The position numbers and the translations under genes are program-made. Below are positions 1 through 6,126 of a stretch of 8,633 nt of DNA, piece by piece (the first letter of the stretch is position 1; each line of letters opens with the position of its first letter). The notes beneath the pieces are model-generated. The model was given only the letters and a program-made list of their open reading frames with translations, was not told where the DNA came from and made no database searches. This stretch comes from Oscillospiraceae bacterium (GTDB lineage Bacteria; Bacillota; Clostridia; Oscillospirales; Oscillospiraceae). The stretch is taken from NCBI GenBank assembly GCA_020025395.1, contig JAHHSE010000061.1, forward strand, positions 1 to 8,633, written 5' to 3'.

Positions 1-389
1 TTCATCAACTTGTCCCGGTCGGAGGGTTCCAGATGAACCAGCTCAAAGTATTCATCCTGGGTTTTGGGAGTTCGGACAGAAGCTTCGTTGACCTCGAGGA
101 AGAATTTCAGAAACTCCCGCCCGGTGAGAAATTCCGGAACGGTGGGGGTGGAAAGCACATAGCCCAGATCCTCTGGGCGTACATCCCGCTTTGTGCTGCG
201 CTCTTCAAAATAAAAACTGCCGCTGTCCACTGACAGATCGCCGTTGAGGCAGTTCATAAGGGTGGTCTTGCCGGCGCCGTTGCGGCCCAGCAGACCGTAG
301 ATCTTTCCTTCCTCAAAGCGGAAGCTGACATTCCGCAGGACTTCCTTTTGAGCAAAGGATTTGTTGAGCTGGTCAATGACGAAATCCAT
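1..389 (-). CDS. ABC transporter ATP-binding protein, N-terminal part (cut by window edge)
   Basis: This reading frame starts at the ATG at 389 and runs off the left edge, giving 129 residues of an ABC transporter nucleotide-binding domain. The Walker A motif GRNGAGKTT is at residues 35-43, after the usual beta strands (VIDQLNKSF, then VSFRFEEGKIYGLLG). The Q-loop region at about residues 75-90 reads LGYVLSTPTVPEFLTG, so serine stands where most families have glutamine. The PEFLTGREF wording resembles ATPases of ABC-2 type exporters (from memory of the family), but the signature motif and Walker B lie outside the window. The protein should act on the cytoplasmic face and energise a membrane partner probably encoded further left. 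Its own ribosome binding site is weak (AAAGAGAG). A small ORF overlaps its start by 17 bases, so translation may be coupled. The substrate cannot be inferred. Confidence 0.9.
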   Translation of the reverse strand, partial: MDFVIDQLNKSFAQKEVLRNVSFRFEEGKIYGLLGRNGAGKTTLMNCLNGDLSVDSGSFYFEERSTKRDVRPEDLGYVLSTPTVPEFLTGREFLKFFLEVNEASVRTPKTQDEYFELVHLEPSDRDKLM

Positions 390-546
390 AATGGTTCTCT
401 CTTTCTGTTTGATTTACCAAAGCCCCAGAAACCGCCTTCAAAAGCCTTTGCGCCCGGGGGCTGCGGAACAGTGCCTGACCTCCGTCTGCGGCAATGGCAG
501 ACAGACGGATGGGGCCATTTCCGTGCCGGAAGAGGATCACATTCAT
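373..546 (-). CDS. possible 57-residue small protein or leader ORF upstream of the ABC ATPase
   Basis: I do not recognise this product. The ATG at 546 is preceded by AAAGGAG at 559-565, a good Shine-Dalgarno, though its 12-base spacing is slightly long. The frame encodes 57 residues beginning MNVILFRHGNGPIRLSAIAA and ends at a TGA 17 bases inside the ABC ATPase gene, a -1 overlap typical of translational coupling. The ATPase has only a weak ribosome binding site, which fits that idea. The peptide is basic (several Arg and Lys), with no signal peptide, membrane segment or known motif. Codon use in its first half is GC-ending like the neighbouring genes. It may instead be a non-functional reading frame in a leader region, since short open frames arise easily in GC-rich DNA. 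Confidence 0.3.
   Translation of the reverse strand: MNVILFRHGNGPIRLSAIAADGGQALFRSPRAQRLLKAVSGALVNQTERENHYGFRH
481..509. repeat. 8-bp inverted repeat in the leader of the ABC ATPase gene
   Basis: TCCGTCTG at 481-488 is matched by CAGACGGA at 502-509, with a 13-base loop. An alternative inner pairing is TCTGC (485-489) with GCAGA (497-501). No T-run follows on either strand, so it is not an intrinsic terminator. It sits within the possible small ORF, between a candidate promoter and the ATPase start, and could be an RNA stem in the leader. Function unknown. Confidence 0.3.
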
Positions 547-583
547 GCTGACCGGACGCTCCTTTGATTCCGTCTTCGATCCG

Positions 584-613
584 ATTCTAAACGGCGTCAA
601 AACCGCCTGTCAG
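584..613 (-). promoter_or_regulatory. candidate sigma-A promoter for the small ORF and ABC ATPase
   Basis: Read on the minus strand, CTGACA (613-608) is followed after 18 bases by TAGAAT (589-584). Each box matches five of six consensus positions. Transcription would start near 577, about 30 bases before the small ORF and about 190 before the ATPase. The spacer contains GGCG and CGCC separated by seven bases, which could be a small operator or a weak stem. The site lies just past the stop of the YcxB-like gene, so the ATPase could be transcribed from here, by readthrough, or both. Confidence 0.4.
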
Positions 614-635
614 GGTTCGTTCCGGCTTTGACCCA

Positions 636-1436
636 TCAAACGCCTTTTTCCTTTGTGATCCAGAGGGTCTTTGCAGAAAGCTCCGCTTTCAAATTTGAAA
701 ATGTCCCGGTTTTCAATTCGCTTTTGGCAAGCAGAAAACCCTGGGTTTCCCTTGCAATCAGCAGCAGATCTTCTGTTTCAAGGATGCCAAGAAAGGAATC
801 GTAGGGCAGGCTCTCATCTTGTTCTTTTGACGGTCCTTCCGCTGTAAACACCTGCATACCCTGCTCCGTAAAACGAAGATAGATGCGATCCCCATCCCCC
901 ATGGATGATCGGGCATCAAACAGAATAGTTCCCACTTTCTCTGCCCTCTGCTTCCGCCGTCTGCCTCTGGGAAGCAGGGCGGCAGCGGCTGCAAGCAGCA
1001 GCCCCGCGCCGAACACAAAAAGCAATTCGCCCCCTCCGCCAAGACCGGCACCACCGTAAAAGATACCTGCCGGGATCAGCAAAACCGCCAGCAAGACCCG
1101 ATGACGCTTCCACAAAGCAGCAATTCCTATCACGAGACAAAATGCTCCGATCAGCAAAACGGACAGCAGCGTCTCCGGCGCAATCAGGGCCGGGCCCAAA
1201 CCAAACAGGGCCAAAAGCAAGTTGACCACTCCCAGTACGGTCCGATTCCTTCGGCGCTTTTCAAGCGTCTTTGAATCCGGTTTAGGGATCGCCTGCACTC
1301 TGTCTGCCAGTTTCCAGAGCCGCGGCAACTGCTTTCTGCTCTGGACCTCCGAGATCAGATCCGCAAATTCGTCCGCCTGAGAGCGAAGCTGCGAGGGCAA
1401 TGGCCCCCGGATTTCAAATAAGTATTCCTGACCCAT
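636..1436 (-). CDS. membrane protein with YcxB-like C-terminal domain
   Basis: The product is a 266-residue integral membrane protein. Its N-terminal 60 residues are soluble and charged. A basic stretch (KRRRNR, residues 60-65) precedes about four hydrophobic segments at roughly residues 66-86, 89-108, 113-132 and 136-156, and a second basic cluster (RGRRRKQR, 157-164) follows. The last 100 residues read as a beta-rich cytoplasmic domain (LRFTEQGMQVFT, LPYDSFLGILETEDLLLIA, FLLAKSEL). This resembles YcxB-like domains, where a short strand pattern ends in a 'PK.. or AKs.. f' element; the assignment is by pattern only. The ATG at 1436 is chosen because GGAAGGA sits about nine bases upstream; a longer frame opening with TTG at 1511 would begin inside the promoter. 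The molecular role is unknown. It lies upstream of an ABC ATPase in the same direction, but a 246-base gap and a candidate internal promoter make a shared operon uncertain. Confidence 0.82.
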   Translation of the reverse strand: MGQEYLFEIRGPLPSQLRSQADEFADLISEVQSRKQLPRLWKLADRVQAIPKPDSKTLEKRRRNRTVLGVVNLLLALFGLGPALIAPETLLSVLLIGAFCLVIGIAALWKRHRVLLAVLLIPAGIFYGGAGLGGGGELLFVFGAGLLLAAAAALLPRGRRRKQRAEKVGTILFDARSSMGDGDRIYLRFTEQGMQVFTAEGPSKEQDESLPYDSFLGILETEDLLLIARETQGFLLAKSELKTGTFSNLKAELSAKTLWITKEKGV

Positions 1437-1482
1437 CGTTTTATCCTTCCTTTTTGAATGAACAGTCTGCCGCCCTTGGTCC

Positions 1483-1511
1483 TTTTTATGTTCGCCGACA
1501 TGATATGTCAA
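1483..1511 (-). promoter_or_regulatory. sigma-A-type promoter of the YcxB-like gene
   Basis: On the minus strand a perfect TTGACA (1511-1506) is followed after exactly 17 bases by TAAAAA (1488-1483), which matches four of six positions of TATAAT. CATAAA one base earlier is an equal alternative. Transcription would begin near 1476, leaving a leader of about 40 bases that contains the GGAAGGA ribosome binding site. The position excludes the upstream TTG at 1511 as the translation start. Confidence 0.65.
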
Positions 1512-1614
1512 TGGGAAATAACTTCAGCAGAGAATACCCTGAGATCCCGGCCCATCCGAGCCCTGTGCTTTTCCCGATCAAAACGGGATGATTGACGCAG
1601 TATGGCTTTTGTGG

Positions 1615-2934
1615 TCAAACAAGCTGAGGCTCGGAGGGGGAAAGGGGGTCTGCATCCGGTTGGGCGGCCTGTTTGGCAAGTCCCTTCGCATTGGCCAGCA
1701 TCAGCTTGATGCGATTTTCCTGGTTGATTCGGGTGGCGCCCGGATCATAGTCGATGGCCACAATATTGGAGAAGGGATAGTCGTCCTTCAGCTTTCGGAT
1801 CATGCCCTTGCCCACAATGTGGTTGGGAAGGCAGCCGAAGGGCTGGGTACAGACGATATTCGGGGTGCCTGAGTGGATAAGCTCCAGCATCTCGGCGGTG
1901 AGGAGCCAGCCCTCCCCCATCTTGTTCCCGTCACCCAGATAGCCCTGAATGAGTCTGTGGAGATCATCGAAGGTGTTGGGGGCACGGAAACGACCGGATT
2001 TGTTCAGGGCCTCGATCATGGCTTTCTGACATTTTTTCATGAAGGACATGGCCAGGCGGACTGCCTTTTTCTTGATCCGCCTGCCCCCGTACAAGTCCAC
2101 ATCCACATCCCGGTTGTGAAACTTAAAGATGATAAAATCAATGAGGCCGGGCACCACCGGCTCCACCCCCTCTGCGAGGAGAAAGTCCTCCAGGCTGTTG
2201 TTTCCCAGAGGAGAAAACTTCACATAGATTTCACCCACTACGCCCACACGGGGTTTTTCCTCTCCGGTCACCGGGATGGTGGAAAACTGCCGGATGATGT
2301 AATCAAAGTTGGTGAGCATACTCTTCCAGGAAAGCCCCTTTCCCTGATCCATCTCCTGGATCAGATGATCGGTGCAGGCATCCACCATCCTGTCTGTGGC
2401 TCCGGACTCTGTTTCATAAGGCCGTACCTGGTTGGAGACATTCATAATCAGGTCACCGTACATCATGCAGAAGATTGCCTTGACAATGATGGGGAGGGTG
2501 AGCTGGAAGCCGGGATTTTTTTCCAGACCGGACAGATTGACGGAAATCACGGGGATGAAGGCCATATCCGCCTTTTCCAGGGCCTTGCGGAGCAGATGGA
2601 TGTAGTTGGAGGCTCGGCAGCCGCCTCCTGTCTGGGTGATGACCAGGGCCACCTTGTGGGGATCATATCCCCCGTGCTTGACGGCGTCAATGAGCTGACC
2701 GATCACCAGGAGGGCGGGATAGCAGGTGTCATTGTGGACATATTTGAGTCCTTCATCCACAATGCCCCGGTGGAAGGTGTTCAGCATCTCGGTACGGTAG
2801 CCCGCCGAACGGAGGATCCGAACCACCATGGCGAAGTGGATGGGAAGCATCTGGGGGACCAGGAGGGTGTATTCCTCCTTCATCGCCTTGGTAAAAAGGA
2901 GCCGCCCATTGGAGTCATATACAAGTTCAGCCAT
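1615..2934 (-). CDS. HgdB / double-cubane-cluster-like protein, 2-hydroxyacyl-CoA dehydratase-related (separate C-terminal half of the large activase-related protein)
   Basis: This 439-residue protein matches the C-terminal third of the large 'acyl-CoA dehydratase activase-related' proteins of Clostridia, and is related to the HgdB and double-cubane-cluster families. Conserved cysteines suited to iron-sulfur binding are Cys71 (NDTCYPALLVIG), Cys106 (QTGGGCRASNY), Cys362 and Cys368 (CTQPFGCLPNHI). Other family-like blocks are VGEIYVKFSPLGNNSLE (about 233-249) and IVAIDYDPGATRINQENRIK (about 391-410). By family knowledge such proteins receive low-potential electrons from an ATP-driven ASKHA activase, and the activase is encoded just upstream. 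The start is fixed by AAAGGA eight bases before the ATG. The frame is shifted relative to the upstream gene, so the two are truly separate cistrons. The last 15 residues are Pro/Asp-rich and probably disordered. The substrate is unknown; no CoA-transferase or hydroxyacid dehydrogenase gene is nearby. Confidence 0.88.
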   Translation of the reverse strand: MAELVYDSNGRLLFTKAMKEEYTLLVPQMLPIHFAMVVRILRSAGYRTEMLNTFHRGIVDEGLKYVHNDTCYPALLVIGQLIDAVKHGGYDPHKVALVITQTGGGCRASNYIHLLRKALEKADMAFIPVISVNLSGLEKNPGFQLTLPIIVKAIFCMMYGDLIMNVSNQVRPYETESGATDRMVDACTDHLIQEMDQGKGLSWKSMLTNFDYIIRQFSTIPVTGEEKPRVGVVGEIYVKFSPLGNNSLEDFLLAEGVEPVVPGLIDFIIFKFHNRDVDVDLYGGRRIKKKAVRLAMSFMKKCQKAMIEALNKSGRFRAPNTFDDLHRLIQGYLGDGNKMGEGWLLTAEMLELIHSGTPNIVCTQPFGCLPNHIVGKGMIRKLKDDYPFSNIVAIDYDPGATRINQENRIKLMLANAKGLAKQAAQPDADPLSPSEPQLV

Positions 2935-2936
2935 AT

Positions 2937-2982
2937 AAAAAATCCTTTCGGAAGGGTGAGGGGGCAGAGGCTGCCGCCCTCA
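2937..2982 (-). promoter_or_regulatory. intercistronic stem-loop and ribosome-binding-site hairpin between the two activase-system genes
   Basis: The spacer between the two cistrons is almost wholly structured when read as minus-strand RNA. A stem of TGAGGG with CCCUCA, then GGCAG with CUGCC, closes a three-base loop at 2957-2982, with one bulged C at 2976; that is 11 pairs starting about three bases past the upstream stop. A second small hairpin pairs CCUU (2955-2952) with AAGG (2947-2944), which overlaps the AAAGGA Shine-Dalgarno of the downstream gene. A run of six U follows (2942-2937). The large stem may stabilise the upstream message and set the ratio of the two proteins. The stem plus U-run could also act as a partial terminator, although the U-run is about 15 bases from the strong stem. 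The structure is seen in the sequence; its function is inferred. Confidence 0.55.
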
Positions 2983-2984
2983 GC

Positions 2985-5918
2985 TTAATTCTGTTTCCGG
3001 GCATCCATGGCAGCCATCAGAGAACGGATTCGGATGGTCACCGCCCCCAGATTGCTGATATCGTCGATTTTCAGCTGGGTGTAGAGCTTCCCGTGGCTCT
3101 CCAGGATGGAGCGCATCTCATCACCGGTGATGGCATCGATGCCGCAGCCGAAGCTCACCAGCTGAATAAGCTCCATATCCTTCTGTTCACAGACATAGCG
3201 GGCGGCGTTATACATCCGGCTGTGATAGGTCCACTGGTTGAGGACCCTTCGGGGCTCATAGGCCTCCTGGAAGGAGACGGCATCCTCCGTGATGAGGGTG
3301 AAGCCGAAGGAGGTGATCAGATCGTTGATTCCGTGATTGATCTCCGGGTCAATATGGTAGGGGCGGCCGGCCACCACAATGATCTTTTTTCCTTCTTTTC
3401 TGGCCCGGTCAATGTACTCCGCCCCGGTCTCCGCCACATTCTGCTGATGCTTTCGATAGGCGTTGTAAGCGGCAAGGACCGCCCTCCGGACCTCCTTTTT
3501 GGGAATGCCGAAGGTTTCATGGAAATAGGCCTGGGCCCGTTTGGAAAAGTCATGGGGTCGGTGCAGGCCGAAATAGGGGGTCAGGTATTGGACCTGTTTT
3601 AAGGCGGGGACATTGGCAGCCAGAAGTTCAGGGTAATAGGCAACCACGGGACAGTTGTAATTGTTGTCCCCGGCTCCCTCATTGAAATTGTAGGGCATAC
3701 AGGGATAAAAAATGGTGTCTACCCCCATATCCGCCAGGGCTTCCACATGACCGTGGAGAAGCTTGGCGGGATAACAGACCGTATCCGAGGGGATGGTGTG
3801 CTGTCCTTTGATGTAGAGCTTCCGGTTGGATTCCGGGGAGAGGACCACCTCAAAGTTGAGATGGGTGAAAAACGCGAACCAAAAGGGGAGGGTATCATAG
3901 AAATTCAGGCCGAAGGGAAGGCCGATGGTTCCCCGGGAGCCGTCTCCCGTCCCCATGCCGTGCATGGCCCGGAGGGCTTGATATTTGTAGCGGTAGAGAT
4001 CGTCGGACGGAACCTTTTCCCTGCCCAGGGGACGGGAACACCGATTGCCGGAGAGGAAACGCCGCCCTCCGTCAAACTGGTTGACGGTGAGGGAGCAGTG
4101 ATTGGCGCACAGGTTGCAGGTGGCGGGCCTCACCGTGTGGGAGAAGCTGTCCAGGGCCTGAGCCGGGAGGAGGGCGGAGGTTTCCAGCCCCAGATCCCTG
4201 GCGGCGAGAGCGGCGCCAAAGGCCCCCATCAGGCCGGAGATGGTGGGGCGGGTGACATTCCGTCCCAGCTCCATCTCAAAGGAACGGAGCACGGCATCGT
4301 TGAGGAAGGTGCCGCCCTGAACCACGATATGTTTGCCCAAATCGTCCGCGTTGGCGGCCCGAATGACCTTGTAAACGGCGTTCTTTACAATGGAGATAGA
4401 GAGTCCGGCGGAGATATCCTCCACACTGGCCCCATCCTTCTGGGCCTGCTTTACAGAGGAATTCATAAAGACGGTACAGCGGGAGCCCAGGTTGACCGGG
4501 TGAGGGGCCAGGAGCCCCAGCTTGGAAAAGGCCTCGATCTCGTAGCCCAGGGCACGGGAAAAGGTCTCAATAAAAGACCCGCAGCCGGAGGAGCAGGCCT
4601 CATTCAGCATAATGGAATCCACCGCCCCATTGCGGATTTTGAAGCATTTCATATCCTGACCGCCGATATCGATGATAAAGTCCACATCGGGGTTAAAGTG
4701 GGCGGCGGCGGCATAGTGGGCCATGGTTTCCACCAGTCCCAGATCACAGGAAAAGGCATTTTTAATCAGGTCCTCCCCATATCCGGTGACAGCGGCTCCC
4801 TTGATCTGAATCCGATCCCCGCAGAGGGCGTAAATGGTCCTGAGCTGCTCCAGAACAATGGCCACCGGGTTGCCCTGATTGGAGTGATAGTAGGTGTAAA
4901 GCAGGCCGCCATCGGCTGTGATCAGAGTCATTTTTGTGGTGGTGGAGCCGGCGTCAATGCCCAGCCAGGCGGGGCCTATATAGGTGGAGATGTCCGCCTG
5001 GGGAGGCTGGGAGGCGTTGTGCCGGGCCAAAAACTGGTTGTACGCATCCTGACTCTGAAAAAGAGGGGGGAGGGTATCCACCAGATTGGTTTCATCCACT
5101 GAATTTTCCAAATCACTGAGGAGGGTCTCAAAGGGTCTGGCGGGATAATCGGTGGCGCAGAGGGCGGCTCCAATGGCGGCGAAGCAGTCCCCGTCCTCCG
5201 GGAAAATGGCATGGGCTTCGTCCAGCTTCAGGGTATCGGTAAACCGCTCCCGAAGGCCGCGGAGGAAGTGAAGGGGACCGCCCAGGAAGACAATTTTCCC
5301 CTTCAGCTCCCGGCCCTGGGTAAGACCGGCCACAGTCTGATCCACAACGGCCTGGAAGATGGAGGCGGCAATGTCTTCCTTCCGCCCGCCCTGATTGAGG
5401 ATGGGCTGGATGTCACTTTTGGCGAAGACACCGCAGCGGGAGGCGATGGGATAGATCTTTTCATGCCGGAGGGAGAGGGCGTCCAGCTCATCAATGGAGA
5501 CATTCATAAGGGTTGCCATCTGGTCAATAAAAGCCCCGGTACCTCCGGCACAGGAGCCGTTCATCCGCTCTTCCAGCGCGCCTCCAAAAAAGATGATTTT
5601 GGCATCCTCGCCCCCCAGCTCAATGACGGCATCGGTATCCGGAATAAATTGATTCACCGCGGCGGCGGTGGCGTAGACCTCCTGGACGAATTCCAGTCCG
5701 GCGGTTTTGGCGACGCCCAGCCCGGCAGAACCGGTGACCATCAGACGGACCTCCTGACCGGAAAGCATCTCCCTGAGGGAGGAAAGGGTCTCCGATGCCC
5801 GCTCTCTGGCCTTGGAATAATGCCGTTCATAGGAACGGAAGAGAAGGGTTTGATGTTCGTCCAGCACCACAACCTTAACCGTGGTGGAGCCGATATCAAT
5901 TCCAATTCTCAAACTCAT
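2985..5918 (-). CDS. tandem ASKHA activase (BadF/HgdC type) with DUF2229-like region, acyl-CoA dehydratase activase-related
   Basis: This 977-residue protein has three parts. Residues 1-255 form an ASKHA ATPase of the 2-hydroxyglutaryl-CoA dehydratase activase family: phosphate loop GIDIGSTTVK (6-15), ELGGEDAKI (about 100-108), and Cys123 (NGSCAGGTG) plus Cys162 (SRCGVF). Residues 317-577 repeat the fold: GIDAGSTTTK (320-329), DIGGQDMK (417-424), Cys442 and Cys481. Both cysteine pairs are 39 residues apart. From about 596 a cysteine-rich region begins with CNLCANHC (601-608) and Cys627, followed by DUF2229-like blocks (GLPFGLNFYD; SDTVCYPAKLLHGH at 711-724; FYPCMPYNFNE) and a C-terminal GRPYHIDPEINHG (851-863). 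By family knowledge such proteins couple ATP hydrolysis to low-potential electron transfer onto an HgdB-like partner, and that partner follows immediately. The start has a GAGGTG ribosome binding site. Homologues are often fused to the partner in one chain of about 1,400 residues; here they are separate. Confidence 0.92.
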   Translation of the reverse strand: MSLRIGIDIGSTTVKVVVLDEHQTLLFRSYERHYSKARERASETLSSLREMLSGQEVRLMVTGSAGLGVAKTAGLEFVQEVYATAAAVNQFIPDTDAVIELGGEDAKIIFFGGALEERMNGSCAGGTGAFIDQMATLMNVSIDELDALSLRHEKIYPIASRCGVFAKSDIQPILNQGGRKEDIAASIFQAVVDQTVAGLTQGRELKGKIVFLGGPLHFLRGLRERFTDTLKLDEAHAIFPEDGDCFAAIGAALCATDYPARPFETLLSDLENSVDETNLVDTLPPLFQSQDAYNQFLARHNASQPPQADISTYIGPAWLGIDAGSTTTKMTLITADGGLLYTYYHSNQGNPVAIVLEQLRTIYALCGDRIQIKGAAVTGYGEDLIKNAFSCDLGLVETMAHYAAAAHFNPDVDFIIDIGGQDMKCFKIRNGAVDSIMLNEACSSGCGSFIETFSRALGYEIEAFSKLGLLAPHPVNLGSRCTVFMNSSVKQAQKDGASVEDISAGLSISIVKNAVYKVIRAANADDLGKHIVVQGGTFLNDAVLRSFEMELGRNVTRPTISGLMGAFGAALAARDLGLETSALLPAQALDSFSHTVRPATCNLCANHCSLTVNQFDGGRRFLSGNRCSRPLGREKVPSDDLYRYKYQALRAMHGMGTGDGSRGTIGLPFGLNFYDTLPFWFAFFTHLNFEVVLSPESNRKLYIKGQHTIPSDTVCYPAKLLHGHVEALADMGVDTIFYPCMPYNFNEGAGDNNYNCPVVAYYPELLAANVPALKQVQYLTPYFGLHRPHDFSKRAQAYFHETFGIPKKEVRRAVLAAYNAYRKHQQNVAETGAEYIDRARKEGKKIIVVAGRPYHIDPEINHGINDLITSFGFTLITEDAVSFQEAYEPRRVLNQWTYHSRMYNAARYVCEQKDMELIQLVSFGCGIDAITGDEMRSILESHGKLYTQLKIDDISNLGAVTIRIRSLMAAMDARKQN

Positions 5919-5963
5919 AGAAACACCTCACAGGGACCATTCAAAATTCATTTTCTTCCCTTT

Positions 5964-5992
5964 ATTGTATAACAATTCAGTCTCTTTTACAA
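5964..5992 (-). promoter_or_regulatory. sigma-A promoter of the activase operon
   Basis: On the minus strand TTGTAA (5992-5987) and TACAAT (5969-5964) are separated by exactly 17 bases and match the consensus at four and five of six positions. Transcription would start near 5957, giving a leader of about 39 bases with the GAGGTG ribosome binding site before the ATG at 5918. The surrounding sequence is clearly more AT-rich than the coding regions. With the terminator at 6041-6070 behind it, this makes the two-gene activase unit independent of sdaAA. Confidence 0.7.
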
Positions 5993-6040
5993 CTGGGAAC
6001 TACAACGAAAGGGAGGGAGAAAAGGGAAATGCTCTCTATG

Positions 6041-6070
6041 AAAATCGGCACCACCCAGAAGGGCGGTGCC
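6041..6070 (-). terminator. intrinsic terminator after sdaAA
   Basis: Read on the minus strand, GGCACCGCCC pairs with GGGTGGTGCC (one G-U pair) around a TTCT loop at 6047-6070, followed by GATTTT. The ten-pair stem is strong and the U-tract is short. It lies about 57 bases past the sdaAA stop and upstream of the activase promoter, where a transcript end is expected. Confidence 0.7.
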
Positions 6071-6126
6071 GCAGGCTGCCGAAGAAGGCTTTGACCGTTC
6101 CGACCGCTAAAAAAATACCGGGACTT

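Noticed and set aside
627..640. Perfect 5-bp inverted repeat TTTGA / TCAAA overlapping the YcxB-like stop codon
   Set aside because: It is short and AT-rich, with no U-tract directly after it; probably chance.
1437..1511. A 25-residue N-terminal extension of the YcxB-like protein from a TTG at 1511
   Set aside because: The TTG is the -35 box itself (TTGACA) and has no ribosome binding site, whereas the ATG at 1436 has GGAAGGA at good spacing.
1572..1588. Inverted repeat TCCCG / CGGGA as terminator of the activase operon
   Set aside because: The stem has only five pairs and no T-run follows on either strand, so no convincing terminator can be called between 1615 and 1511.
3747..5102. A 451-codon open frame on the plus strand, and similar long plus-strand frames at 1873-2988 and 5211-5972
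   Set aside because: They lie opposite strongly recognisable minus-strand activase genes. Their translations are rich in Gly, Asp, His and Val with no family motif, as expected for antisense of GC-rich coding DNA.
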